A stretch of DNA of 64,000 bases from Heterobasidion occidentale (GCA_039111635.1 JBCAQO010000010.1:1178001-1242000), one strand, 5' to 3'; positions 11,129 to 24,300 are shown, counted from the stretch's first letter. Numbers and translations are program-made. Notes: generated from the letters alone by a model not told the origin.

Positions 11129-12371
11129 ATGTCATCACTCACGAGCACCCGAGCAAGTCTACGCCTTTCTTTGGTTTCAAGAATATACAAGCAACAAGAT
11201 CGGTCCTCTCGGTCTTTTGCGCACGCAGTCAAATTTTTGAGCACATCTTCCCAAGCAGAACACGTCGTGCGAGCACCGACATATTCTTGCCGACGCTCGC
11301 AATTGGCACGGCCCTCTCTTGCCAACTCGTTCACCCCGAACCGCCACTTCCTACATCATTTCTCCTCCTCCATTCCCAGTCGAAACGAGCACCAGACGAC
11401 CTTTGTGGATCCCAATCGTCCAGACCTTTTCTACCACCTCGTAGCACCGCCCACACCTCTATCTTCTTCCCGTCCTGTGTTCGCTATTTCTCTGCTCGAG
11501 GCTCCACCACCGTCTTCAACCTCGAGTACGATTCTCGGTTGGCTTCCAGCTGAGGCTGAAGGTGAAAGCGAGGGCGCAGGTTTGAATGACTTCAAGGAGA
11601 ATCGTGAGTCCTCTCTTCAAAATTCTTTACATTACCGTGGTAGCTGGCACGACTGGGAACGCATTGGACATGGGCTACCCTTCATTACTGATCACGCCAT
11701 GTTTTTGTACATACCGTCAATACACTCATTCCCATTGCGTTGTTGCCGCCGATCTCAAGTGCCAAATCATCAAGCTCTCCGAGAGTAAGGAGAATAAGAC
11801 TACTCTTATACTCATTTCTCATTCAAGTGTTCACCGCAGAAATTTCACGACGTTGACTTGCATTTCCCTCTACAGCTCAATTCCGCGCCTTGTTGCACGA
11901 GGCTATTTCCGCTGGTCTCGCACAAGGTGTCGATGACATCCAAATAAACGGCGCCATGCAGACGCAGCGGGGATGGATGCACATCAACGGTACACCTTCA
12001 TTCTCTTTTCATTCCTCCTTTTCACATCTAATCCGTCGATCTCTTGCATGTCTCTGGCGCAGATGATCGAAACATCCCCGCACTCGGCCGCATCGGCGAT
12101 CCAGACGACATTCTCGCGTCCATTCGCGTCGAAGACGGCAAGGTGCGTGGGTCTCTGGCCTCCTTGCTCATTAGCCAATACGACAGTCTACTGACGCGTG
12201 ATGCATGCCTCGACATCTTAGATGCTTCCGGATACGTATGAGCCTATGCCGTCATACAGGCTTTGTACTGCGGATGGTGTGACGAAGCTCAGCGACGGAC
12301 TCGCTGCAAAACTCCGCGCGGTACTCGAGAAGCGAGCGCAAGAGGAAATAGCGAGCCACAGTGGAAATTAG
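11129..12371 (+). CDS. predicted mitochondrial protein of unknown function
   Basis: The first exon starts MSSLTSTRASLRLSLVSRIY and is rich in Ser, Arg and Leu with almost no acidic residues for about 100 residues, which fits a mitochondrial targeting sequence. After a first intron of about 270 bases (from near 11607), exons encode QFRALLHEAISAGLAQGVDD, then a Trp-containing segment ending GWMHIN. Further exons encode DDRNIPALGRIGDPDDILAS, then LPDTYEPMPSYRLCTADGV and a Lys/Glu-rich end. The GRIGDPDDI and DTYxxMPxYRxCTxDG patterns look like a conserved fungal family without a known role; this rests on memory of similar proteins, not on a search. All later joins are canonical and in frame. The start at 11129 is the first in-frame ATG of the exon. 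Confidence 0.72.
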
Positions 12372-12925
12372 TTTGGACCATTCTCTCCGCACGGTCAACT
12401 TTTTTCAATCCAGAGTCTATAAACTCATAGAGCTACAAAATGCACAGCCTAATTCAAAGTTTTTACTCCAGATTTTGATCTTACGGACCAAATTGTCAAC
12501 GACAATATCGAATCGTAAAACTTTCGTACTACTCTGCTGATCAGTTATATATGCTGCATCGATGATCGGACCTCTAATAATTGCTCTCTGTCATGTAACG
12601 AAGTCGTTATCCCCTAGTCGCTGGCACTTGTCGACTACTTGTCGTCACCTCGCCACCTTTCTCCGCGTCGTGTCCCAACTTCATGTCAATGTAATCGTCT
12701 GCATTTCTCCTGTGATTCATACCGTTTTTCGTTAACCCATCGATTCCCCAAAAGTGGTGTTACCCAGTACACTGTCTTACTTCCCCGATCCCTCCTACAC
12801 GAAAGTTTGCACGGCGGTTGGAAATCAAATCGCCGTAGCGAAAATCGTGTCTTGTTTTGGTTCCGTCTACCCCAAGACAGTTTGCAATCTCCAATCTGAT
12901 CCTCCGTCGTCAACTCTGAAGTACT
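12372..12925. other. intergenic, no gene seen
   Basis: These 554 bases lie between the mitochondrial protein gene and the F-box gene. They hold A/T-rich 3' sequence at first, then pyrimidine-rich sequence (12600-12780) typical of a fungal promoter. Short open frames on both strands overlap one another and show no recognisable protein. Confidence 0.4.
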
Positions 12926-14182
12926 ATGGACACCTTACCCTTTGAACTTCTCCAAGACATCGTCGACAAACTTTCCTGCAGCAAGGATTTGTTTCATATT
13001 CGATTGTTGAACAAGACGTTCTGCGCGGTGGCCACGCCACGTCTCTTTCAACAAGTCACAGTTAGGAGTACCTTTACGAGTGCTGCAGGATTCAGTGAGA
13101 TCCTTCAGCGCGACACGGTCACTCATCTATCACAGCAATCAAATCAGGATGTTCTTCAAATCAAATCTCCCATTGACGGTAAGTCTATACGATCATACTG
13201 GTGTGGGTGAGCAACTGAGTACACATGATCATATGCATCTAGTACTTAAACGAGAGGCGACTTCAGACCTTGAGGTCGTGTTGGAATCCCTTGCTTCTTC
13301 ATTTGCCCGGACCACGAACTTCCGAACTTGAAATCTCTGACGTTGTCATTTCAATGCTTGACACGCTTTCCGGCCATGGAACATTTGCGTTTCCAGGGGA
13401 CCATCCTCTCTACAATATCAAGCCAATCACCTTTGCCGTCACTCACCTCCCTCAACATTGGCGGCCTAGCTGCATTTTATCACCCCGTCTACGATCTCCC
13501 CTCCTTCGGAAGCCTCTTTAGCTCACTGTCACTGACCAGTCTCTCCATCGGAGTTCGTTTCCATCACGAGGTACAGCCCCGCTTTCGGGAGCCTTTTGTT
13601 AGCTTCTGGGAGCAGGTGTTCCAGCACCGCATGCTCGGCTTTGTTTCACACTCCCTCACGTCATTAAGACTTCACAGCGACACAGATGTTAGCGTCGTAC
13701 CTGGGCTCGACTTTTCACAGCTGGATTTTCCGGGACTTGAGTGTCTCTCATTGGAAAGGATCCTGTTTAACGAAGACACGCACGTCGAAGATTTCATCAT
13801 ACGCTATAAGGGAACCCTGCGAGCATTGTCGCTCGGGGAATGCAGAATTGCGATAGAATATTTGAGGCAAAGAGCACCACGCCAGTGGTCGCATATTTGG
13901 GCTCGCTTTGCAAAGGAACCAAGGGAATTGGTGCATTTCAACGTGCTGTCCGAAGAGCATGATTACTATGACCTCGACACCAACTCCGAAGACTTCGACA
14001 ACCCCCTGGACTACATATGTTCGGACCTAAACGCTGGGTACGCGTATAAAGCAATCGCGACGTTGCTGCCGTATAAGGACGAGGATGAGCGGGCTCTTAG
14101 AGCACTGCAGATCCTAGTTAATTCACGGTATGAGCGAGGGCGAGAGCGTCGAATTGTAGATTGGTTGTGGGGTATCGGGTAG
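12926..14182 (+). CDS. F-box protein with leucine-rich C-terminal part
   Basis: This is a predicted substrate adaptor of SCF ubiquitin ligases. The N-terminus MDTLPFELLQDIVDKLSCSK is a typical F-box start (LP-EL---I), followed by LRLLNKTFCAVATPRLFQ-like spacing. Exon 1 is 12926-13180. A 94-base intron (gtaagt to ttgag) gives an in-frame join to exon 2 at 13275. The remainder has irregular leucine-rich strands, for example NLKSLTLSFQ, HSLTSLRLHS and GLECLSLERI, then an acidic patch (DYYDLDTNSEDFDN) and ends WLWGIG. Skp1-binding is inferred from the F-box; the target is unknown. The acceptor at 13274 is weaker than usual, so that join may move by a few codons. Confidence 0.78.
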
Positions 14183-14470
14183 GATGGGCGCTTGAGGTGT
14201 TAACTAAGAGGAGCTAGCGAACAATGTAACATGCTTCATGATTCACACTCGCATAATATCCTTGATTTGAAGGTTTGACCCATCACGATTGCACACAACG
14301 AATGGAATTCAAAATGGTGTGTCCTCGGAGAGAAGTGGGCAGAGACCGTGAGAAAAAACGCCTATTTCGATCAAGACCCGCTTCGCTTTCCGCTTCCTTT
14401 CAGTTTCCTTTCTCTTCTTTGAAAACCACTCAGCGGCTTTCCTCCTTCTGCTTGCACGAAATTCGTCGTC

Positions 14471-16419
14471 ATGCCTTCTATAGGCGCCTTGGATACTAAT
14501 CAAACCGATACAACTCCATCCAAAAAACGGGCGCGGACGCTAGACGAAGAGGACCGTGATGTGAAGAGAGCGAGAGTCAACGAGGACGCGATGGGCGGCG
14601 AGAACATGGTAGTTGGCCGAGCTACGCAGAGCAAAAAAGACAAGAAGAGGCGGAAGAAGAAAAGGCGAAGAGCGGCTGTCGTACAGGACATCGCGCACGT
14701 TCCAGAGAGTGGGCCCACGGTCACTGCTGCTCTCTCCTCGTTAACATCCGACAACCCCGCACCCGATCCTGCACCAAGCGCCATAGCAAGCTCAGATGCA
14801 ACGAAGGTCGAATCACCTGAGTTTGTACAGGGTTCCTCGTCTGGGTCAGGTACTCCGAGCACCAGCCAGACTGCACGCGCAGCAGTGGCGCCAAATGCCG
14901 ATGTAGCACAATTGACTCAGTCGTTGTCTTCGAAGACCGAGGCGCGTCGCGTCAACGAGCTTGAATGTGCTCTCAGTACTTACTATTCAAACTTCGCAGT
15001 CCCTGCGCATCCATGAAGACTTGCTCAACACACTGCTCCCGTCGTTGACCTGCCAGATCTGCGTCAGCCTCCTCTACAAGCCCTACGCGCTATCCCCCTG
15101 CGGACACGTCGCGTGCTACGACTGTCTTCGTTCGTGGTTTACAACGCCACCCACCGACAACCCTGTGCCGCACAATGCTCTTTGGCGCAAAAAGACGTGC
15201 CCGACTTGCCGTGCCGAAGTCCTCGAACGGCCGGCAGAGGTCTGGAATATCAAGGACATGGTCGCCGTCGTTGCCAAAAGCGGGCTCGCCGTAGGTTATC
15301 CCGAGGCGCCTGCCGAGAACCCGCCTGCTCCCGGTGCGAACGCAGAGCAGCGCGATCCGTGGCACAACATCTTCCGGAGAAATGCGCCGGGAGGCCATCA
15401 CCTGCCTCACCTGCCTCATCTGGCACAAATGATGGACGGGGGAGAGGGAGCGGCCGGAGGACAGATGGGCATGTACGATGTCGAGGACAACGTATATCGC
15501 TGCCTGGATTGCATGCACGAGATCTGGCAAGGTGTGTGCTCCGAGTGTGGGCGCGAGTATGCTGGGTACGATTCGGACGACGGCGATTCGTATGACGGCG
15601 ACCACGGTCCTGTAGCCGGCTTCCTCGAGGCTATGCTGTTCGGGATAGAGGGTGTGTCAGATTCTGAAGATTATGAGGAGCATTACCACGACGAGCTAGA
15701 TCGTGGGCTTTCAGACCAGGACTCCTACGGTGGTAGCTTTATAGACGACGGCGTGGAGGCGCACGCTCCGGAGCGTGGCAATGGCAATGGTCCTATCGAA
15801 ATCTCGTCAGATGAGGATTCAGACGACGAAATCAGGGCGTTGGGGAGAATATTGAGGGGTAGAGCAAGCGCGCCGATTGTTGTGTCAGACGAGGAGGAAG
15901 ACATCGTGTTCCCGAGTCGAAGTCGAGGAGGTCGGGCTATAGTCGAGTCGGATGAGGATGTGGAGTAAGTGCACGGTCTTTGTACTGCGATCGAGGAGGC
16001 TTACCCCATGATACTATTGCCAGCGAATTGGCTAGGTTCGTACTTTATTATCCATTGATCCAGCACCTTCTCTAAACAGACGTGCAGTGACCGCGATGGC
16101 GACCGTGGTAGCGATCATGGATCCTCTAATCAGTTGTATGTGATCACCGTAGTCCACTTGCCACGATGCCGCCGACTGATTATATCCGGTTTTCAGGTCT
16201 GAAGAAGATGACGGCTCCATCGCTCGGCCGCCGCGCCACCTCGCCCATCTCCTGAACCCCTTGCGCGCCCCCAGTCGCGAAGAAGATGTCTACCCGACAG
16301 ATCCCTATGATCACTATGAACGGACAGATTCTGACTACAGTGTGGACGACGGCAGATACAGGGTAGATTGGGACGATGAGGATCCTTACGAGTATGCAGA
16401 CGATGATGGACTTTGGTGA
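14471..16419 (+). CDS. RING-finger E3 ubiquitin ligase, probably nuclear
   Basis: Exons fit as 14471-14950, 15000-15964, 16088-16132 and 16197-16419, all GT-AG and in frame; intron 1 is 49 bases. The N-terminus is basic with nuclear-signal-like clusters (PSKKRAR, KKDKKRRKKKRRR). The middle holds a C3HC4 RING with ligands in TCQICVSLLYKPYALSPCGH, VACYDCLRSW and KKTCPTCRAEV. Downstream is a second four-cysteine cluster, RCLDCMHEIWQGVCSECG, which may bind another zinc. The rest is strongly acidic with Asp/Ser runs (ISSDEDSDDE; VSDEEED; VDWDDEDPYEYADD). The role is inferred to be E2-dependent ubiquitin transfer; the substrates are unknown. The last two exons have no start of their own and simply extend the acidic tail. 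Confidence 0.85.
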
Positions 16420-17336
16420 CCTGAACTGATTGCGTTCCTGTCCTGGTTTAACAGACCGGGCGGGATCGTCTGGGAGTAAGTATCGGAGCGGTGTCTGTTT
16501 GTCTGTGCTGCTTTATTCGCGTATTTCAGTATTTAAGTTAGGGTAATTAAGCAGTGCTTCTTTCTGCGTATACACGCACGTACCTGAGATGGATTTCGGA
16601 AGCTGTTATTATTTTAAGGCTCACAGACAAATATCAGTGAAGACAAGTACCACCTCAATTGGTGCGACCACAATGTGTCCTACTCACCAGTATTTCAGAC
16701 TTGAAGCGATAATTTTTTCTTTTCTCTCCCACTAAGTTGCAGAGGAGAGTATAGCGCCGAGATCGAAATCCTCAGGATTGTAGAGAATCACTCCGAGGCT
16801 TCAATTGATACTCATCCCAACCGATGAGCCATGCAACATCTGTTTCTGTAAGAGGCTATTGAAATTGACACCGATTGATTCCCACCTCGTTGGATTAAAA
16901 GGCTGAGTTTGAGTGCTCTAAGCAGGTTTGTATAGCGAAAGATTCCTCCGGAACATATAAGGACAAGTAACTCAGCGTCCAGAGGTCTGCACTGTGTTGA
17001 AGGAAAAGATCAGTTGAAGTTTGTAAGTTATAATCGCTACAAGGGTTTCTCCCTGAGACTCCTTTGAGTAAAAAGGGGCATCTGATGGGTGGAATTCAGG
17101 TTTTCAGGGAGTTTTCCAGCTGTTCAGTGTTTTCCACAGGGATTCCCAGAGAAGTGTTTGCTTAGTCATACACGACCTATTTTGTTCTAGTGTTGACATC
17201 ACAAGGTCGTCACTCGCCACCGGACCTCGACGTCCAACCTCTTCGACACTTCATCATTTTCTTTTTCACCTCTGTTCAATTGCCTATCATCGACACCTGA
17301 ATCATTGTTCTTGACTGAAAGGAACGTAGGTACTCT
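16420..17336. other. intergenic region
   Basis: These 917 bases separate the RING gene and the next F-box gene. The first part is probably 3' UTR of the RING gene. From about 16560 the sequence is A/T-rich with no long open frame on either strand. The part from about 17200 is pyrimidine-rich and is likely the promoter and leader of the F-box gene. Confidence 0.4.
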
Positions 17337-19137
17337 ATGCGAGACGAAATACCAGCTGTTTCATCCAATCACATCGTAGAAAATCCAAATATGGCACGGG
17401 CGAGCACCAGTGCATCCGAACCAGGTCTTCAGGTGTGCCGAACTAGCGACTTGTATACTGTTGAGGCTTCACCATGTATTTTAGCTGCAGCTTAACTCTG
17501 CCATCGCCACCCGCTTGCCCGTGGAGATACTACTGCAGATCTTCGAGGAGTGTGTTGCAGATGATGAACTGGACCCAGAGACCGAAGGCTATGGAGGAAA
17601 TTGGATAAGGAGCATCACTCAAGTCTGCCGTTACTGGCGGGAGCTTGCCCTCGACTACCCTCCTCTTTGGACCAACATCTCGTTCAACCACTCGTCTACG
17701 GCTACTGCTATGCTTCAGCATGCCAGGAACGCCCCTATCTCCATTCGTGTCAATCTCACTCCTGAGAAGAAATTGAGTCAGAGTCTACTTTCCCTTCTCC
17801 ACAGTGTGCGGTTAGCTTTAGCGCACTCCGACCACACAAAGGAAATCAGCATAGTGAGTCAGGAGAGTGAGATATTTGCGGACGTGTTGAAATCGTTCTT
17901 GGGTCCTTATCCTCTTCTTGAGTCTCTCACGCTAAGGGCAATTGCGACATCTCGGTCCTCCCCAATGACCGAGTCTCCGTGGATCGAGCTTCCGAGGGCA
18001 ATGTTTTCCACAGGTTTGCTTCCGCTCCGGACGCTCGTCTTGGAACGTTGCCTTCTTCCATTCGACGAAGCCGTTCTTCACATGCACTGCGCGCAGCTTA
18101 CGCACCTGGAACTTCACTGCGTTGGACCATTCAACGGTCGGTCCATCCTGGCCATTTTGTCGGTGACGACGCAGCTCGAAACCCTGGTTCTCAATTTTCT
18201 CCTTCCTCGTGTGCGGCACCCCGACTCCATCACGCAGCAAATGATTCAACTCCCTCACCTCACCCGTCTGCGCTTCTCAGACCGCTACCTCACTATATAC
18301 TCCATCCTGCGCTTCCTCTCGCTTCCGGATGATATTTCTTTGAGTCTGCAGTTCATCATAGACCGCATCGCCATTCCGCCCGTGCCGTCTATCATCGCGC
18401 CGCATGTTGCCCGCGGTAAACCCCTTCGCAGCATCCTCATGCACTCTGAAAACATCTCCGCGCAGCGCGGCATCCGTATGTACGGTTGGACGTCGGCTTC
18501 GCCGGTCCCGTCATTCTTCGACGACGAGCTCCCCGAAGCCAAGATTGACGTCCATTTCGCCCGCGCGTCGGGGCTGGACGACGGCGTCATTCAATCCACA
18601 ATCTTCGACCTGTACTCGGCGCTGCCTCTGCGATTCGTGATCGCCTTGACGGTCGCGCGCGTCCGTAACTTCACAAGCGATCTGTGGAAGCCGCTCCTGC
18701 ACTATGTCCCCGCCGTCACCGAGCTGTGCATCCACGGCCCCGACTCGATCCGCGCACTCTGCTACGCCCTCTGCGCGCGCCTTCCCTCCGCCAGCGCTCC
18801 GACTGGGATGGGGATCATCCTCCCTAATCTGTCCACTCTGACGATCTACGAGGCGGTGTTCCGCACCGAGTCTGGCGCGCGGGACAAGGACTTCGGCGGG
18901 CTGGTGCACATGCTTGAGAAGCGCGCAGAGAACGGGGCGCGGCTGGACAACCTCGTGCTGTGCTACTCGGACGTGGACAGGCGCGACATCGAGGAGCTTG
19001 CGGACCTGGTCAAGTCGCTTGTGTGGGACGGGTCGCTGCGCGGGCGGACGAGCGTTCCGGTGCCGTTGGAGAGCGCGGCGGAGCCTGCTACGACTCCGGC
19101 CTCCGAGCTCCTCGCCCAATTTCTAAACGACCTGTGA
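17337..19137 (+). CDS. F-box-like protein, Agaricomycete expanded type
   Basis: Exon 1 (17337-17432, MRDEIPAVSSNHIVENPNMA...) joins exon 2 (17491-19137) in frame through a 58-base GT-AG intron. The F-box-like core is ATRLPVEILLQIFEECVADD, followed by ITQVCRYWRELALDYPPLWT, the classic CRxWR-A---P-LW pattern of basidiomycete F-box families. The long C-terminal half (about 450 residues) has leucine-rich strands (LRTLVLERCLL, QLTHLELHCVG, LETLVLNFLL) suggestive of an LRR-type solenoid. These genes are highly multiplied in mushroom genomes and usually have no individual names. Predicted function is SCF substrate recognition. G/C at third codon positions rises sharply towards the 3' end (18500-19130). 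Confidence 0.85.
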
Positions 19138-20647
19138 CTGTGACGAGCTCTACGACCTGATGAACGTCCTTTCTAGTACTTGTTGTATGTGTACTTCTCT
19201 TCCGGCTTTTCGGTTCTGCGTTCTCACATGACTGGTGGTATATCTGTACAATAGTGGGCGCTGATCAGCTATCCTTGTCTCCCTCTCTCGACAGCCTGTG
19301 GTTTTTTCTTAGCGTCTATCTGTGTATATGTTTGGCCTAGTTGTACGAATCTGATGTTGTGTATTTTGTGATTGGGCTAGTGATGCTACTTCTGTCTTGA
19401 GTTAGCCGTCTCATGAAAGAAAGTTCTGCGCCCTGAACAGAGTTGCGAACTTTACGACAGCGTTGACTTCGATGATCACCCAAATGAATAGTGGAAGAGC
19501 CGTCAAGAGGAACGCCGAAGATGACTCGACCTTACATTCGGCCGAAGATTGAGCGGAGAAGTACTACACGTGTATTAGGTGTATCAAAGCAAAGTCATAA
19601 ACAGTGAACACAGCAGGGTTTTTGAATATGAGCTACAGAACGACACGAGACCCTGAAAGGAAAGAATGACAACAATGACAACGAGAGAGTGAAGGGGAGG
19701 GGCGCAAACGAAAAAGGTAGTCCGTGTACATGTAGGGCCCGTCTGCGTACAACCGTAGAAGATGAAAATAGTACTCGTACTCAGTGCCGATAGATGGGAA
19801 TCACAAACTGTGTATCCGAACGCGGTATATATGCTGTGAATATTGTGAGATGAGGATTGATGATGACGGTGCGGCGCAACGCCATGCGACGTGAGATAAT
19901 AAAGATAGTCAGTGGCCAGGCCTAGGCAGTGCAACCACCAAGGTCAAAACGAGCATAGATCTTCCCTCCTCTCGATCTCAGGTCTAGTGATTCCCCAATT
20001 GGTCGACCTCGGAATATGTACTCCTCGGTTCGGGCCCGCGTTGCGTGTATCGTAATCGTGGACCCGTACATTTGAAACTCAATGTTCCGTTTCGTCTCGG
20101 CCCCGAAATGAATATGGATACATGTGGTGTGAAAACGGCAAGAGTCGATGAGCGCAGCACCAGGAGGATGACGGTACACATAGCGGGCACGCGGTTTCCT
20201 GCAGGTGGGATGGAGTCAGTCAATGAATCACACGTATGCAGAGGGTACAGCATCAGGATTTGGTATAGTGTAAGTAAGACGCAGAGAGGAAATGACCGAG
20301 CCGACGTGATAGAGAAGGAGACACGAGACGCACATTAACGAGAAAAATATGATATAATCTTGAGGGTGGCCATGATTAGTCCTAGCATGCGTAGCATATT
20401 GTAAGAATTGTTGAGAAGACGAGGAAAGCGAAAGAGCGGCCGGGGGAGTGGATAGCGGGTGGAATGACTCGACGAAGACGACATGTCGGCGAACACTCTC
20501 TACGCAGAAGTCCGGGCAGGGAACGGCAGTGGAACGGCGATCGAAATTCGCAGGAACGAGGCAGCTAGGGGAAAGATCGAGTCCATTTTTTTGATGAATA
20601 TGAAATATTATGCGAGTTGCTGCGAGTCGACGTTATCAGATACAACA
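19138..20647. other. intergenic, convergent 3' ends
   Basis: These 1.5 kb lie between two convergent genes (F-box on plus, Hsp20 on minus). Open frames here (for example minus 19584-19934) are short and Cys/Ser/Thr/His-rich, with no family resemblance. No RNA gene or repeat was recognised. Confidence 0.4.
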
Positions 20648-21317
20648 TCATGCCGCATTGATGTACCGCGATTGATTCGACGGTTGCGCAGAAGTGGATG
20701 CGCCGCTTGACTGCGATGCCTGCGTACGCGAAGGAGATTGACGTGGCCACGAGACGCTGAGCATGCCGTCTGTCAAGTTCGCAGTGATATCTTTGACCTG
20801 TTGGAAAGTGTAAGCATGACTCGTTGAGCCACAGGGGTAATGAGCATATGAACTAAGGCTTACCTCGAGCCCCTCAGGCACCTGCAGTGTGCGCTCATAG
20901 CGCCCGTACTTCAACTCACGTACGGTATAACGAGGTAATTCAGGGTTTTCGTTGGTGAGAAGTGGGGGGCGACGACGTTCGCCACTGATAGTCAACTTCC
21001 CGGCCAAGGTGATGTGCACTCCGATTTCCTCCTTCCGAATTCCGGGGAGCTCAAACAAAGCTGTGATTGTGGGGGAATCTGGCGCGTCACAGATCTCCAT
21101 GCTGGTTTATTTGTCAGCGAGATTAATAGCAAGAACTTGTAGAAAACGCTAACCGAGGTATCAAGGGCGCTGTACTGGCGCTGGTCCCGTTTTGAACGGC
21201 AAGTGTCCGTCGACGATTCGCCTGAACCATGACAACATAGCGTCTTGCGAACTCGCGCTCGAGACGTCTCTGGTATTCTTCGGGGCGGAGGATGCGCTGA
21301 GGGCGGTCGTCTGACAT
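20648..21317 (-). CDS. small heat-shock protein (Hsp20 / alpha-crystallin)
   Basis: This is an ATP-independent chaperone that binds unfolding proteins as oligomers. Exons are 21317-21154, 21101-20864 and 20797-20648, all in frame with GT-AG borders. The alpha-crystallin domain spans exons 2 and 3: FELPGIRKEEIGVHITLAGK, LTISGERRRPP, KYGRYERTLQVPEGL, then ANLTDGMLSVSWPR, which is the family's G-L-hydrophobic ending. The N-terminal arm is short and rich in Arg and Glu. The C-terminal tail is Ser/Gln-rich and lacks an obvious I-x-I. The ATG at 21317 is preferred over 21362 because a TATA box at 21376-21383 would leave almost no leader for the upstream ATG. Confidence 0.92.
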
Positions 21318-21375
21318 ATGACGGTTGACAGTTGAAGTCAGGGAGGATACCTTAACCGTCATACGGAGCTGGGTG

Positions 21376-21383
21376 TTTATAAA
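21376..21383 (-). promoter_or_regulatory. TATA box of the Hsp20 gene
   Basis: TTTATAAA lies 59 bases upstream of the chosen start codon. TATA boxes are usual for stress-induced genes. Scattered GAA and TTC triplets occur upstream (21391-21470), but no strict heat-shock element (alternating nGAAn units) is clear. Confidence 0.55.
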
Positions 21384-24300
21384 GCAAGGGGCGAAGAAAA
21401 ACTGTTAGACGGATAGATCCGGGTGTTCAGGCAAAATCGGAGAGGCGAAGAAGACTGGAGACATGGGGAGCAATTTGAGTGGCTTATATACCGCGCCGTC
21501 CTGGCTCGCTCCAGCGAGGAGTGGGTGGCTGTGAGTCTCGGGCAGCGCCGATCTTTCGGACACCGAATGTGACTCCCCCTCGTCACTCACTGGCCCCACC
21601 GCAGTTGTGGGCTGACGATGACTGGACTGCCCCTCTCCGCACCCACTTCCAAATCCCATGCCCGTTGCACTCCGGTGCTGTGTTCACTCGAAGTCTGTGG
21701 AATAGACTACTAAGCTGTCCTCCGCACGGGCAACGAAGTTTCCTCCAGCAGCCGGGCAACCACAATGCTGTGCACGCATTGCTGCAAGCCCTTCTCATAC
21801 TTCCGCGCTCGGCCTGCGTGGCTCCGTCGAGATGACTTATGGGCTGAGTTCGGCTGACAGACCTCGCCTCGGAGGTTCGTTAAGCAGGAGGCCGGGCATG
21901 CTGTTCAATATGAATAAAGTCCCGGCTTGTATGGGCGAAGGGGAACGTCGGTGGGGCGTCTCGGGCTGTCTCGGACGTGGTCGAGGATGGACGAGGTGCA
22001 GGCGAGAAGCCGCGAGAATGTGCCAGAGCTTTTCGGCCGGAGCTATCGATGCCGAGCTGCCATATACTCGCTAGGGTTAGGGTCGATGTTTTCCAATCAA
22101 AAATATCCTGACTCGACGTGACTAATGCAATTACGACGCTACACTTAGAGCTGCAAACCTTTACAGATTGATGTCAAGGTGTATATTGTGCGCGCATAGG
22201 AACAAGCGCCGATCATAGTCGGACTTGAGATGTGTACTCAATGTCTCGGTGCTCCCGTTTCCACACATTCAACCCAGTAGACCGTGGAACACAATAAAAG
22301 CAACACTCCCTGGTTTCAAGCCTGACATTCGCATGCTAATGGAAACCGTAAATTGGTCATCACGAATCGTGAGTGACTCTCAAACACCTAACGACACGTC
22401 GGCATTCTACTCATATAGGTCTCCTTGGACTCTGTTAGAGCTCTGATTGGGAACTGACTCGATGAGCGCTCCCACCGTCTCACTTCCGTGATCGCTTTGC
22501 CAGATTTTGCTATCTCGGACAGTCTCCTAGTGTGTTCGTCTTCTATTCATGGGACGGCATCTCGTAAAGGCACCACCACAACCTGCTACCAGCGTCCTTC
22601 TCGGTGGCCGGTGCCTTCCTCCGCTATCATTTGCCACACTTTTTCAACGGCACTATCTGGGCACCGTCCTAGGCAGCCGTGTATACAATGAACGCCATGG
22701 CAAACGCCGCCATGGCAAACAGCGTGAGGTAAACCGCACAAAAAATTTGGCTATCTTGCGGGGCAAATGACGCGCGCGATCGAGTCAGCCCTCATACGCA
22801 GTCTTTGGAGATAACATCAGGTATTTCGGGTTTAGCCATGGTGTCATGACATCTGTCCCCGTATACTATTCCGAAAGTCCTCGCGACGTTTTCATTACTG
22901 CTAATCGGCTACATCGCGCGCGTGTTTCATCCTTTTACCCCAATCAGATTGCGCATAGAACAAGGCAAGGCAAGGAGCGGTCTATTTCTAGCATCTGCGC
23001 AGCTCGTGACTTTTTAGCTCGCAGAAAGAACTCTGACGGAGGGTCTGTTTTTCCAGCTCGTCGGGAAGAGGCATGAAAGCGCCACAACGCCTCAGCAGAG
23101 CTTAGCCTCGGATGGACCAACTTCCTTTGGAGGCATTCATCGGAACGTTCAGCCTAACGCCCCCCAATCATCGCCGTGCTTAATCCTCCTGAGGCTCTTT
23201 TATTGCTATCAGACACCGCCGAGCCCGTCTACGCCGGAGAACACATCCGGTCGACAAGATGCATGTTCTCGAAATTCGCTGACGTTGGAGGTTTCGCCTC
23301 TTCACCCTTGGCGCTATACGTCCCTTGGTCCACCCCATAGAATGCTGCGGGCCGAGTAGTCTACTGCCGCCCTTTTGTCCGACATAATAGGCTGATAGAG
23401 TTTCAGATTTCTTTAGCGGAGTGTCTGTTTTGATTCCGCTTTTGATAACCTGCGCTTAACTAGTTCATTCGATATACTTAGACCTAGCGTTTGGCGCGGC
23501 CGTAAAGTGCCGACACTGTATCGATGGAGAGCACAATACTATTTTCAATGCTTTGTACTGCAGAAGCATTGTAAACGCAAATCAAGCACAAGGAGTGTAC
23601 GGGTACAGGAGCTAAGCGCTGAGCATTGCACAGAACACACAGCGAATGCCGATCTCGGGGGCGTTCGTCGCAGTGCCCCCCACTTGGCGCCGCCTCCACG
23701 AATACACCACCCAGGCGAAGACTCGCCACGCGCAAAGCACCGCTCGACGAACACGTCACTCTATAAGGCCAACACGTACCTACTTTCAGGGCGCCTAGTA
23801 AGAACAGCGATCTCGCTTCTGTTCCCCAACAGACTCAGCGCGACCAATCGCGCATCATCGGACGAGAAATGCCAGTAAACGCGCAGTGGAGACGCCGACC
23901 CAGCGAGCACAGAAAATGAAGAGATCTGGCACGCGCTGAACTACATAACCTAACACCCGGAGATCAAGACGGGATCAAGTTGCGATGTCATAAATATGTA
24001 AGCGGTACCGTATCATCCCCAATGCTCCGCCGCAACAAATCCAACAATGATCGGATCGCGTTCGGCCAGGTTGAGGTGAAACCTAGTGACGGCTAGTAAA
24101 TTGCGTCCCTACATCTATAACGTTATATCGGGCCTCGCTTCCAGAAGGTTTGAGAATGAGGTCTAGGAACCAGAGTTACTTCACGTCGGAAAGATACCAC
24201 AGCATGGGCTGCGGACACCACTTCTGCGTTCGGTGGTGAGTCCACGGTGATCCGTCGAGACATTCCCCGAGAAACGAGGCTTTCTGGGGAGTCCCGGCCG

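Noticed and set aside
14976..14999. A 24-base intron in the RING gene (gtacttac to cgcag)
   Set aside because: It is too short and keeps the wrong frame; the 49-base intron 14951-14999 restores the frame.
21318..21362. Upstream ATG at 21362 as the Hsp20 start
   Set aside because: The TATA box at 21376-21383 would place transcription start at or after this codon.
22225..23878. Short frames in the gene-empty stretch as genes or transposon pieces
   Set aside because: No transposase or reverse-transcriptase motif, no terminal repeats and no coherent splicing.
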